The translations under genes and the position numbers were made by a program. DNA of 64,000 bases. It comes from Prosopocoilus inquinatus. Taxonomy: Eukaryota > Arthropoda > Insecta > Coleoptera > Lucanidae. Below, piece by piece: positions 33,373 through 44,984 of the stretch. Under the pieces are notes generated by a model. The model had not been told where the DNA came from and ran no database searches. It was given only the letters and a program-made list of their open reading frames with translations. Location: positions 23,033,806 through 23,097,805 of the forward strand of contig CM069875.1 in assembly GCA_036172665.1 (NCBI GenBank). The letters run 5' to 3'. Numbering within the stretch: position 1 is the first letter of the stretch; every line of letters begins with the position of its first letter.

Positions 33373-33921
33373 TACTGGGTGTCTCACAACGTATGGAGGA
33401 GATTGAAAGGATAGCTGTAAAGTTACAGCAGTTTAACTTTCTTAATTTCTTCTTTAATTTACACCTAAAGCTTCTTAATTAATCAAAATTATTTCTCAAA
33501 ATGCAACTTTATTATTAAATAAACTCTAAATTTATCAAAACCACCATTCATAAAGTGTCTATGTTAAGCTGTTTCCTAGTTTTGTTTTTAATTAGTAGGC
33601 GGTGCACAACGAGATGAAAACCCGTTTTTGAGCATTAAGAGAAAAAATGAAATAGCCGTTACTTTAACGTGACTACAATTTTTAAAATAGTTGTTTATTC
33701 TAAAGCAGTGTTCAATTAGCTCATAAATGCCTCAAATTTGAATTTAAAACGTAAAATCTTACTGCAAGCAGTAACTTTTGCTTGTTAATTAATTTCACTT
33801 TAAACACTTGTAACATTTTAGTTATTGCTCTTTTACCAAAAATTTATTAAGAGAAAATCTTTAATTTGATCTCCCCTAGCTACCCTTTTAATCTCCTCCG
33901 AGGGTTATGAGACACCCAGTA
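33373..33921. mobile_element. TA-flanked inverted-repeat element (family M), copy 2, about 549 bp
   Basis: It starts TACTGGGTGTCTCACAAC and ends, inverted, TACTGGGTGTCTCATAAC. Both ends continue with GGAGGAGATT. It shares ends and interior with 1319-1846, which sits inside a retrotransposon, confirming mobility. Non-coding; probably a non-autonomous Tc1/mariner-type element. Confidence 0.8.
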
Positions 33922-36700
33922 TAATTGACGTATATTTGCTTATTATAAAATTCGGAATAAATTTATTAGTATGTCCATTGTTTTACAATCAAAGCTTCTT
34001 TTATAACTATTTGTCTGAAAATGAAACAAAAAAAACTTGAAATTTATTTAAAGGAAAGTAATCATATATAAACAGTTAACTTATTTCTTTTTTTAATCTA
34101 TACTTGTACACGTTTTATAGACTTTCGATACAGTGCATTTCGCTTTGTGTTTAGAAAGAAATAAAACTGTTGAAATGAGATTGCGAAAAAGAAAATACAC
34201 GTCGTTGGTGACCCGTTTTTTGGGAAACAAAGAAGCATTTTCCTTTTCACACGGTTTTCAGCTAAAACCAATTATTTCCCACACAATGGAGTTACTCTTA
34301 TTTCCTGGGGTTTGCGCCATTTCACCAGGACTTATACTGAAAAAAAAAATTCCAATTTTGTGTTCTCTTACTTGAACGAAAACAATTCAAATTGTTCTTA
34401 GGTTTCCCTCTGAAATGTAAAGGTAAGCGTTTATAAAATACGGTACCATATGAAATAAATAAAATCAGCTTGTCTGTCGCACATTGTCTGTTACTAAACG
34501 GAAACAAAATATGATACCGTGGCACAAAAGGAGAAAACAATACTTCGACGTTAATACTCGTATATCAGGTTTTGTCTGGCACAAAACCAGCGTGTTTGAG
34601 AGCTGAATAAATCAATATTTCCTTTGTAAAATTAAGTGACACAATCTTCACAAAAAGTAAAAATTTCCTGCAGAATTCCATTTAAAAAGAGACCGATGTA
34701 AAGCTCGTTACATTGAACTTGTCTTTAAAGTTTAATCAGCAGCGGACCGTTATACTTCCGGCGTTCCATAATCTTTCTGCTTCACCGAATTTATAGTGTA
34801 ACGTTTCAAGAATTGTAATTCACGTGTAATAACTTTTTTTTGTTTGGGTTTTTAGCCTTTTTGGTTTCATAAATATTAATGCAGGAGAACGAAGAACACG
34901 TCTCTGGAAATGAATTACGGTTCTAGAATATGAATAATGCAGTGATTAAATTGATAGAGTTTTCAGCAAAATTATTTCCTATCGCTCGCCGAGATTATGA
35001 GTTAGGATGTAAGGGAAAATGAGAAAGTTTTTTTTTCTTATTCTGCTAACGGACACGAAAATTGCGTTATTGGAAAATTTTCTATTTTTGGAAGTTTACA
35101 GTTCAATTCTGAACCGACAAAAAAAGAAAATCCTCGCTGACTTTTACAAGAAATTAAAAACTTTGTTTTTCTTTTAAAAAGAAGTTAATTTCCTAGATCG
35201 TTAATATCCGTTTCAATCTTATTCATTTATACGGCTTCCAAACACAGAAAACTTGTATTGAAAGTTGCGTTTCTGTAGATTACTGCTCGCCAGTTAAAGA
35301 TGGTAATAGTATTAAAAAAATATATAAATATAAATTTTTTTATAAAATAAAATTATCACCAATGTTACAGGGTTAAAAATTTGTCCTAAATAATGTTGAT
35401 ACTTAAATTATATTTTTTAATGGCAAATGAAAAATTTAATTTTGTAAATACTTCTAAAACAATCACTCCACGCAACACATTCCTGAAACGATTGTCATAC
35501 AGCGAATTTGTGTAAGTTCATTAATTATGTTAACGACAACTTGACGTTGTTAAACTTAAATGTATTAAGTTTGGTATCGTTGGAATGTCAGTGTAAAGGT
35601 CTATCCACTCGTGTAATAATATACGAGCTTTTCCATTAGAAATAACGGAGTAATTTTACCATTCTTGAGGCAAGCTCTATTTCCTTGAAAGTACAGAAGA
35701 TGTTTAAAAGTGTTTCTTCCAAATTGCAACCTGGCATCACTTAAGATAATCTTTAGGTAGCCGCAGACGTTTGAATTTGGTTCGTTTTTCATACAAAATA
35801 CGAAATAACTCTAGAATTACTAGAGGAATTAATATGCTGCTATACATCATTTTCATCAGCTCTTCAAATATGAAACTCCCTGTGCACTTGAAAATAATTT
35901 TAAGTTCTGCAGAGTGCAAGCCTGGACAATTTCTGTTAATAAAGTCCGACTGCTGGAGACAAGCATTCTGGCGTCAGTATACGGATCCTCTTTTGGTTAT
36001 TTAATAGCAGAGGAACATTCCTAGTAGATAAAAGGTAAAACTTAATTCCTAAAATTACAGCTAAAATTATCTACCATATTAAATATTTATGATTGCGTGT
36101 TGTTAACTACAATTCAAATGATTAATTCGGTGATTTTGGATTAAGGAGATTTTGTTCCATTACTTTTAAGCTTCATGTAATAGATTTCGGAAAATAAAAG
36201 TATTATATCTAAAGAAATGTTAATTATACAGGGTGTTATCATTCATACTGCTGTGTATTATCCGGCTGGTAGCTCTTTCTGTTGTTGTTGTTGCTGGGGA
36301 AGGTTTTGGGTTCTGAAAGGACGGAAATCCTCCAACTCTTGTCTTTAGATGATCAAAAGACTTGTTGGCTTTATACGTGTGAGAACCCCGGAATTCGCGA
36401 GAGTCAAATCATCACTCCTGGTTCGCACCTCTTGTGGGAATTCAACTTTCACTTACGCACAAATGGCTAATCATGCTTTGGATTTGTATCTATTGCACCA
36501 ATTAAACACTTGCCCGAATTGAATGCAGAATCCCGTTTTTAAAAATGTTTGGTTTAATAATTTGTTACAGTGCTGAAAACATAATTCTCAATTTTAAACT
36601 AATAACAAGGAGCTTGCACCAAGCCACAGGACATTATCATACTTAAATTTTTTTGGTGGTTTTCGTAGTTTGCGAGGCCGTCAAGGCGACGGTGACCCGG
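33922..36700. other. Unrecognised stretch with one transposon-type end
   Basis: A single ATACAGGGTGTTATC terminus lies near 36228. I saw nothing else; frames are short and unmatched. Confidence 0.4.
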
Positions 36701-36727
36701 GCTCTCGAGTGAGAGCAGGAGTGAGAT

Positions 36728-36974
36728 GTCGTCGGGCAACGGTCCAGTGGCGTAGCACTGTAGGGGACCGGCGACATGGGAGAGGTGCACAGAGACGTCG
36801 GCAGGCGTCTCTAGGTGACCTCTCAGGTATGGTTGAATGATGCATTGTCGAGGATCGGTCCAGTGGAGTAGCACTGTAGGGGACCGACGATGCGATTGAA
36901 AGATGTGGTTGAACTGTCATGCATTGTCGGGGATCGGTCCAGTAGTGTAGCACTGTAGGGGACCGACGATGCTG
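36728..36974 (+). repeat. Three tandem GC-rich hairpin units in an LTR variant
   Basis: Three related units of about 50 bp contain GGTCCAGT(G/A)G, GTAGCACTGTAGGGGACCG and CGACGATGC or CGACATGG. They lie at about 36730-36780, 36842-36893 and 36921-36972; the last two are spaced 79 bp. Each unit is nearly self-complementary (GCATTGTCGG...GATCGGTCC with GGACCGACGATGC). They lie just upstream of the recognisable part of LTR copy 3 and may be part of it. Confidence 0.7.
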
Positions 36975-36979
36975 GGGAA

Positions 36980-37574
36980 TAGCTAGCTGAATGCCTGACC
37001 TTGTGGGGATCGTGCTCCCTAGAACGGTCATGACTTGGTGCATATCCGTGCTCGGACGAAGTGCTGGAGGCACTTGTTGGAGGCGGTTACACCAATGGTC
37101 CTGAGAGTTCATGCGCAGGAGGCAAGGTATGCTAATATCCATCGGGAGGTTTGGGTTTCATTTCCGCAGGTGAACATGGAGCGTAATGCATGCGAAGATA
37201 AGAAGTCTACGTGCGAGGACGACTTGCCCAGTGTCCAATATCAGTATGAGGGAGCTACAACTTTTAGATTCGCCGCTGGAGCAGGTGGGGCCGGGAAAGC
37301 GGCCCCGGTAAGTGGAATGTTCCATTTTACTGAATAGGTACTCGTAAAGGGTTACTTATAATTTGCATTGTCCTTATCGAATTGGAATGCGATGCCCGAA
37401 AGCTAAAACGTTTACCCTCGTCGCGCGCCTGTTGCGGTCAGGGAAGCGAGAAGGAAAGAAAGAACATTGGGAATAAGAGACCTAGCCAATGGTGAGTGAA
37501 TGCTTATTGTAACTCCGTCCTCTGATAATATTGTTTGTCTATAATATTTAAACAAAAAAAAAATCTAGCCAACA
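36980..37574 (+). mobile_element. LTR (family L), copy 3, 5' part divergent or missing
   Basis: From about 37080 the sequence aligns well with the other three LTRs (GGCAAGGTATGCTAATA, GCATGCGAAGATAAGAAGTC, GGGCCGGGAAAGCGGCCCCG, GGTACTCGTAAAGGGTTACT). It ends AAATCTAGCCAACA exactly like them. The base quartet after the end is CTTA, but no matching left flank and no TGTTGTAG start were found. Upstream it carries the hairpin array instead of the usual 5' half. It is a recombined or truncated LTR or a subfamily with a replaced U3-like region. Confidence 0.65.
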
Positions 37575-37879
37575 CTTACGTGCTTTAAGTACGCCTTAAC
37601 TGGAGTTATATCTGCGGTAACTTTTATCCGTGTTATTAAAAGCGATGGGATTGCACGTGTTAGCATAGATTCGCGCTGATTCATGCGTTCGGGCATATCG
37701 AATGTTTACTTTAATGGACGCTTGTGTGATAAATACTTCAGCGGTTCCAAACAATTGGCACTTTTCGAAATTTTTCAAAACTGGGCAGAACGGACATTAT
37801 GTGTAGGACTTTTATACTTCATTTGGTAACCCGAATCTACAGTTTTAATGTGTCCAGGCAAATACCAAAGACCCTGTTA

Positions 37880-38970
37880 ATAAATCTAGTGGAAAAGTAC
37901 AGCAATTTAAAAAACAAAAACAAAATAAGAAATTAACGTTGAAGTACAGTACATAAAACGATCACAACTGAGAAGAAGAATAATTAAAAACAACAAAACA
38001 TAAAAAATTAAATTGATAAAAATAAACAAAAACGAAACCAAAAGCATAAAATGAATTAAAAAAAGTAGATATCAAGATTTTAGAAAGTTTTGGCTTGTCA
38101 ACTTTCAAACACTGTTTCACTTTAAAAACGTGGTATTTTTTTAATTACAAATATAGCAGAAAGGAACAAAATAAATTTCAAGCAAAGAACAAAGGCAACC
38201 GAAGAACAAGATAGATAAAAAAGACATTAAAATTCGCCTATTTCAAAAATCGGAACAATTAAAAAAAAAAGAAACGAAGCCTACAAAAAATTAGAAATGA
38301 AAGAGAAATAAAAGAAACACAACGCATAAATTAAACACAGAAAACAAAAGAAGATCGACAACATCAAGCTGAACCAATCATTATTTCTGTTTAGAAAATT
38401 CGTAGAAAACAAAAGCAAACTGTAAAAAGTCGATAATACGATTTACCAAAAACAAAATTAGAAATTAACGATGAGATACAGTACATAAAAACAAAAGATC
38501 ACAACTGAGAAGAAAAATAATAAAAAACAACAAAATGTGAAAAAGTTAATTGATAAAAATAACCAAAAAAGAAATATAAAAGGACAAAATGAATTTTTAA
38601 AAAGCAGAAGTACTACGATATTAAAATGAAAATTGACGAAATTTCTGCAAATAAAACAAACTCGTATGAAACAAAAGAGTGCTGTAAAAATGAGCCAATA
38701 AAGTGCGGAAACCTATACTTTAAGAAATAAATTGCAAGAAAAAAAACATTTAAAAAACAAAAGAACGGTTTCCCAAAAAACAAATAAATGAAGAAACGGC
38801 GAGCCCCTGGCCGAAAACTGGCAGGGAACAAACGAAATGAATTAAACGAACGGCGAACAAAATACAAAATCAACAATTTTTTAAAACGAAAAAATAAAAG
38901 AGAAAGGAAAAAAAAAGAAACGAACAAAAAACAAAATAAATCACATTGTATATTTTTTTCTTTGCATCTC
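37880..38970. repeat. A-rich low-complexity block with a 532-bp direct repeat
   Basis: More than 1 kb is dominated by AAAACAAAA-type words with few T or C. Within it, GAAATTAACG followed by the ACAGTACATAAAA and ATCACAACTGAGAAG blocks occurs at 37929 and again at 38461, indicating duplication of a unit of about 532 bp followed by divergence. The lysine- and asparagine-rich frames in it are compositional. Confidence 0.65.
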
Positions 38971-39179
38971 TGTTAAATTTTTGGATTATATTAGATGCAA
39001 ATGTTATCGAGGTGAGGATAACAACAAAAGTAGCCTAAATTAGGCATCCAACCAAATATGTCTAAAATATAGCCCAAATGGCGGAATTTCGTCTAATTTG
39101 GCAACTCTGGTTGTTGCCCACCCATAGTAAATCATCACGAGTCGCCACTGGTTATACGACGAAAGTCAAGTTGATGTCA

Positions 39180-39320
39180 CGTATGCGTCGCGTTGAATGT
39201 AAACCAAAATGTTTCAAATGTTAAAGTGTTGACGTAAACCAAACCGTATGTTTCAAATGTTAACGTGTTTCATTGACGTTGCGTGCCGTCTGCGTCGCGT
39301 TGAACGTAAACCATACTTTA
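39180..39320. repeat. Small direct-repeat cluster
   Basis: TGCGTCGCGTTGAA(T/C)GTAA occurs at 39185 and 39288. GTAAACCAAA...GTTTCAAATGTTAA occurs twice in between. This looks like a short locally duplicated minisatellite of GC-richer sequence. Confidence 0.6.
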
Positions 39321-40120
39321 GCGTTTCTTCCGCCTGTTGCAACTCTTCCTCAGGTGCATACACTTGAACTTCGGTACCTATTAACATATAAAGATAAATT
39401 ACTATCTATATCGAAATTGTCAATTGATATTTGATTACTATCACTATTGCTGCACTTATTTGTTCAATACACATTGTCTAATTGTCTGTCTTTTTAGTAA
39501 CCCACTGTTTTTTTCTTCCGGAACCAAAAGTCATCCCGCACTTACACTAGTTCATCATCTAAGTTTCTTTTGAGAGTTTTTGATGACCGATCTTCAGGAA
39601 TTGCAGTTCACCACACAGTTCATTGTCACATTGCCAGCTTAACAATTACAGGCATTTCTTGTCAAAAGTTTATGAAATAAATTCAACATAACTTATTGAT
39701 CTTTTCTCCAACTAAACTAAAATTTATTTCAGGGATTCTTTCTTGCTGAGTTAACTATCACAGCAATAAGTCATTGATTTAAACAGTAAATTCCTAATTG
39801 TACAAAGGGTACATTCTCCAAATTTTAAAGATAATAAATGGTTGTAATTTAATTACAAAAAAAAAACAGCTCAAAGGTGCAGCCCCATTTGTTTTAATAC
39901 CTCTGGTAACTCACTTGTGGTTTGGGCAATTAAGCACGTCTTAAACATCAACAGAGTATACGTGTTAATCGGTTTATTTAATATCGTTACACTTACAGTA
40001 ATCCAGGCCAAGGTTAAATCCGCTGCGATCAGACACGGAAATTTTTTTTATAAAATTATTAATTCAATTTGTCAATTTAATAAGTGTGCTGCTGTAGCAA
40101 CTATTTTTTCGCTTCACTGC

Positions 40121-40378
40121 AATGGGGTCTATTCTTTAGCATTGATGTGCACTTGATACGTAACAATTATTGCTATGAATCAAGTGACAATAAACAATTT
40201 CGTAACAACTTGCAATCCGTATCCAGTGTGATATCGAGTTAATATGCATTTCTCTTTCATTGGCGGTGGGCAATCGATTTGAATTGCTATGAAATCGTGT
40301 CAAGTTTTCTTCAATTATTGAAGACCATAGAAATATATTGATATGCATGTCAATGTTACAGAATAGCCCTGAATATTC
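40121..40378 (+). repeat. Dispersed repeat family D, copy 2
   Basis: It matches copies at 12838-13061 and 58811-59175 and extends further left than copy 1 (AATGGGGTCTATT ... ACTTGATACGTAACAATTAT). It ends with TAGCCCTGAATATT. It contains TTGATATGCAT and TGCATGTCAATG, an internal dyad absent from copy 1. Confidence 0.7.
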
Positions 40379-40454
40379 ATTAATTTTTATAAACAATATG
40401 CTTCTTTTGGCGTTTTTTAACACGTTCTTAAATTGCGTATCCCACAGTTTTTAC

Positions 40455-40796
40455 TAGGGATACCGATACCCGATAAGTTTACTACCCGGGTACTCGTTAT
40501 TGATACCCGGGTAGCTACCCGTTACCCGATAAGTACCCGTTACCCGATAAGTACCCGGGTATCCGATAAGTACCCGATATCCGACAACTACTTGGCTATC
40601 CGATAAGTATCAACTAACAATTTAAAAAGCCAGTATAGAATTATCTGAAATAATTAATGCTCATTCGAGCAAAATGTTAATGTAGGTCACATTAGGCAAA
40701 ATGAAATGAAGACTACTTGGTTGTTCGGCAATTTCAGAATATCGGGTAACGGGTAATTATCGGGTATCGGGTAGTTATCGGGTAACGGGTATTCAA
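40455..40796. mobile_element. hAT-like fragment with TACCCGATA-rich ends
   Basis: The left edge reads TAGGGATACCGATACCCGAT, followed by repeated TACCCG and CCGATAAG words. The right part carries the inverse words (CGGGTAACGGGTAATTATCG). Word-repeated inverted subtermini of this sort occur on non-autonomous hAT elements. The right terminus appears degraded and no target duplication was seen. Confidence 0.55.
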
Positions 40797-41061
40797 AAAG
40801 AGGAACCGGTTCCATCTAAGTAAACGTTTTTACTGTAAGTGGTACAATTAACAGGGCTTATCGCAATTTTTTCGAAACGATAATGTACCGAAATAAGAAA
40901 CGACTCCAAAAAATCGAATCTTTTTCAATAAACGATACCTAAAACGAAGGTGTCCGCACATTTCGTAATCAACGTCTTATTTTGTTTCGGAATGTTTATC
41001 GTAACCTATCGGAGGCGGTCCAGATCTCCTTATTCTTCTTTTCGCGAAGTATTATTACAAC

Positions 41062-42185
41062 TGTTGGCTAGATTTTTGTTGTTTAAATATTATAGGCAAG
41101 CAATACTATCTGAGGACGGAGTTACAATAAACGTTTACTCACCATTGGTTAGGTCTCTCATTCCCAATTCCCGTCTTAGCTTTCGGGCATCGCATTCCAA
41201 TTCAATAAGGACCATGCAAAATGTAAGTAACCCTTTACGAGTATCTATTCAGTAAATTGGAACATTCAATTTACCGGGGCCGTTTCCCGGCCCCACTCAC
41301 TCAAGCGGCGAATCTCGAAGTTGTAGTTCCCTCATAACGATATTGGATATTGGGGAAATCGTCCTCGTACGGTGACTTCTTATCTTCGCATGCTTTAACC
41401 CCCACAGTCACCTGTGGATAGAAACCCACCCCTTCCGATCGTTATTAGCATACCTTGCCTCCCGAGCATATGTTCTCAGGATCAGTTGATGTCATCGATT
41501 GCGTAAGTGTCAAGCACCACTCCGTTCCGGTCCAATGACATCATCAGGTTGGACCTTTTTGGATAGCTCAATTCTCTCACCTGGTTAAGAATGCAATCAA
41601 TCGAATTCCCTCTCACAATTAATGCAGAATACAGCTAATTGCTTTGCCGGTACCGTGCTGTTCATCGGTGCTGCTTGCACACCGCGGCAAGAGCCCCGAT
41701 ACCGTATGGTGGTGCACGGTAGCATTCTCTGGCCAACGCATACCTCCGCATAACTTATGACTCATGACTCTCAAACCGCATTGCCTCAACCGCAACCCTA
41801 ACACTTCTGCCAGAACGTACCATCTCAGGTCATATTCTGCAGACACCCTCTACTTCATGCCCCGCCCCACACCGCGGCCATCACATACAAGACATCTCTA
41901 ATAAACCATCGACTCCTCCCGACTAATATTTCGTGGACAGCCCTTATCAAACATCCACTACACATTTTAATCACCTTCGCGAGGTCGACTTACTTAACGT
42001 GTACCCTTCGCGCTAACCCTCGGGAGACTGTCATTTTTCTTCCGTTTTTGCTGCCTAGACTAAACACGCCCCCGTATCATATTACCAAACTAATAACGTA
42101 AAGAAATATGCTAGTGCTTCAGAGATATCCCAAGAATGCATAAACTTTCTCAAATTCTAAATTTCTAAAATGTACAACTACAACA
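41062..42185 (-). mobile_element. Solo LTR (family L), copy 4, 1124 bp, CAAC duplication
   Basis: The plus strand starts TGTTGGCTAG and ends GTACAACTACAACA, bounded by the 4-bp duplication CAAC (41058-41061 and 42186-42189). It is the cleanest reference copy of the family. At 42086-42097 it preserves the uninterrupted target CAAACTAATAAC of the snapback insertion found in copy 2. Bases 41500-41695 are almost identical to 31503-31698 of copy 2, far closer than the rest of the LTR. No internal retrotransposon sequence adjoins it. Confidence 0.85.
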
Positions 42186-42189
42186 CAAC

Positions 42190-43165
42190 ATTCGATTATT
42201 TCTTTTCAGTTCCGTAAACAAGTATTAATTAAGTTTATTTTTCAATAATACTAATTTCGCAACTGCAATCGGTTTAATGTTGGATGCACTGATGCACAAC
42301 AGTCAACGCACAAAGGGTTTTTTCTTGCGAAGGACAGATATAACATCCCTACAACTTGAATTTATTTATTCGGGACTGGCAGATAAGACTGTAAACCTGG
42401 CCCAGCTGGAACATTTAAATCCCAATCAGCGCCTCAAGCATTTTTTTTTTTAATCTAAAAAATTAATTTTTTCGAGAGTATTTAGACATTTTCCCTTTAT
42501 TTATGTAATCAATTTAGCTTCTTATGTTGAGAACAGTTTTTGGTTTTAATTAAGGACATAAGTTTAATAACACCCTGTATACTTTTAACAACTCAGTTAA
42601 AATTACTTGAAAATCTCTTAAAATGAATTGGTTATAATTAGGTACGTAATTGTAAATAGTAATTTAGTATCGGTATACTATGGAGTTCAGAAGGATTAAT
42701 ACGTGCCATGATAAATAAATTAATTAAAAATTTAAATTCGTTAAAGTCCCTTAAACCTTCGAGCGCGCAGAGTATACGAAAATTTATTGCCTGGATAGTC
42801 CGATGCAGCCTGTGCTGGGCTGATTTTTCCAGGGAATTATAAATTTTACAGTTTTCACCAAACAAATCAATAAATGACGTATCCACTGAAATAAAAATTA
42901 GTACCAGTACGAAGCATAGATTTAATATTTTATGAGTAATATAAAAATTCATGAAGGTATTGCCTGAGTAGCTTTGCATGTATGCAATTTTTACAATAGT
43001 CTTTTTTTTATTGTCGCACATAAAAATGCTTTTTCATAATTTATACTTTCAAAAGATATTAGAAAGTATATTTTCAGTACTTTTTAGATTTGTTGAATTC
43101 ACGAAATAATAGTAATTAACGTTACCAATTCGGGAAGTGTTAAGCTTTGAATTATGAAGGTGACG
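42190..43165. other. Unrecognised stretch
   Basis: A lone AACACCCTGTATA-type end lies near 42568-42581. A 127-codon minus-strand frame (42638-43021) has no recognisable motif and no support for being a gene. Confidence 0.4.
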
Positions 43166-43173
43166 TTTAAGAT

Positions 43174-44976
43174 CAGTGGCGGCCTTAGGGGCGGGCGAAC
43201 CAGGCAACCGCCTGGGGCCTCGCGCTTTTGTTGAACCCCGCGCCATCTTCTCTACATATACGAATTTTCCAATACTTTAATCTATTTTAGAAATTAAAGA
43301 ATATGAAAAGCTTTATTCAGTCAAAAAGAAAAATAAAAATCTTACGCATAAACGAACAATACATATAAACAAATAGTTGTCCTTAATATTCCCTTAACAA
43401 ATCGTACTTTTAGAGCAATAACATTTTCGAAGCAATATTTTCGACCAGCTCTTATTTCTAAAATAACATCTGCTGTATGAGGACTAAATTTTATGGTCTT
43501 CAATATTTTCTTTGCATCTCCTTAGAAATTAAGTTTGTAAATAATCGCATTCTACTTTCAAATATGTTGAAGCAGTTTATATTTAGTTTAAATTTTTAAA
43601 CTCTCGATATTATTAATTCGATAACCTAATAGGTTGGTTAATATTGGTGGATCCCCTTTCAAATTATAATGGTGTTCTTAAAACAGTATGTGTAGATATA
43701 TCGATTCTACTTAACTTTATTTCACTTCTTTGCAATTACAAACCTGTTGTAATTAGTGTTTATAGTTTCATCTTCTTCTTTTATAGTGCTCTTAATTTGA
43801 CTTCACTAAGTTTTATAGAATATTTGCTTTCGTCTTATCTCTTCGTCTTCGTCTTTTATTTTCCTTTTTTAATTCGTTATTTTACTTATTCAATCAATTT
43901 TTAATACAGCGTGGAAACTAAGCGGTTGCATTTTCTATTTTTTCAAAAGACGTTCGAATTCATCAATTTCTTCCAATTTTATGCCCTTTCCAGAATCTAT
44001 TTTTAATACTACAGAGTGTTTGCAAAAAACTGGCTGAGTGTTAATTTAATTTTTTTTAGTACTCTCCCAATTAGATAAAACTGATGAGTCCGAGCGTTTT
44101 TTTTTAAAGAATTCAACGTCTTGAAAATATCGAATTTATCTGCCACTTAGTTTCCACGCAATATAATTTATAGAATGACCTTTCTATTTTCTTCTATTCG
44201 ATTTCATTTAATTTATTTTTATTTTTAACCATCATTTCATCTTTCATTCCATGCGATTTCATGTTTTAATTATCAATTTATCGTCTTTTGTTTTTGTTTC
44301 TCTTTTAATTTACTTGATTTGAGTTTATTTTACATTTTAATCCCTTCGATTGGTTGATTTTTGTTTCTCCCTTATTTGATTTAATTTTATTTATTGATTA
44401 TCAATTAATCGTCTCTTGTTTTTGTTTTACTTACTCGATTTGAGGGTACAGTACATTTTAATCCCGTTACCATTAAATTTTTATATAATTTTTATTTTTG
44501 TCGGTCATATTTTGTTTTTTATTTTTTCTTTTGTTTTACTTTATTTGATACGCTTTTTTATTTTTAAGAATCGATTGATTGATTTTTATTGTGATTTTTT
44601 CCGATTTAACTTATTCTTAATTTTACATATTTTTATTTTCGTCCTATATTTATGCACGATTGTCTTTTGTTTTTGTTTTATTACATTTGACGATACTTTA
44701 TTTTTATTTTCTTTTTAAGTCATATTTTTGCTTCACAATTTTACTCCTTTGTTTCCATAGTTCCATTTTTATTTCACACTTTCTAATAACGGCATATTTT
44801 AAAAATTGAAACATGTCAAATAACAGTCACTTGAAATTATTTTACTTACTTTTTTGAAAATGTTTATTAGTATTTGCTGCTTTTTACAATGCAAAGAAGA
44901 CACACTTTTTTCCCTACCCCAAGGGTCTCGAAAAATTTCTCGTCTGGGGCCTCGCAACTATATAAGGCCGCCTCTG
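43174..44976. mobile_element. hAT-like non-autonomous element with T-rich core, about 1.8 kb
   Basis: Ends are CAGTGGCGGCCTTAGGGG and, inverted, CAGAGGCGGCCTTATATA. Both subtermini contain CTGGGGCCTCGC or its complement. Flanks TTTAAGAT and GTTACGAT agree at six of eight positions, compatible with an aged 8-bp duplication. The core (about 43640-44780) is T-rich low-complexity DNA with repeated TTTTGTTTTAC and CGATT words and no transposase. Hydrophobic frames there are compositional. Confidence 0.6.
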
Positions 44977-44984
44977 GTTACGAT

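Noticed and set aside
37180..37337. About 50-codon frame (ACEDKKSTCEDD...) open in three of four LTRs
   Set aside because: Many amino-acid changes among copies and a stop in the 41-kb copy. It behaves like non-coding LTR sequence.
42638..43021. 127-codon minus-strand open frame
   Set aside because: No recognisable motif, no splice or promoter context, and composition typical of AT-rich DNA. Kept only as a note.
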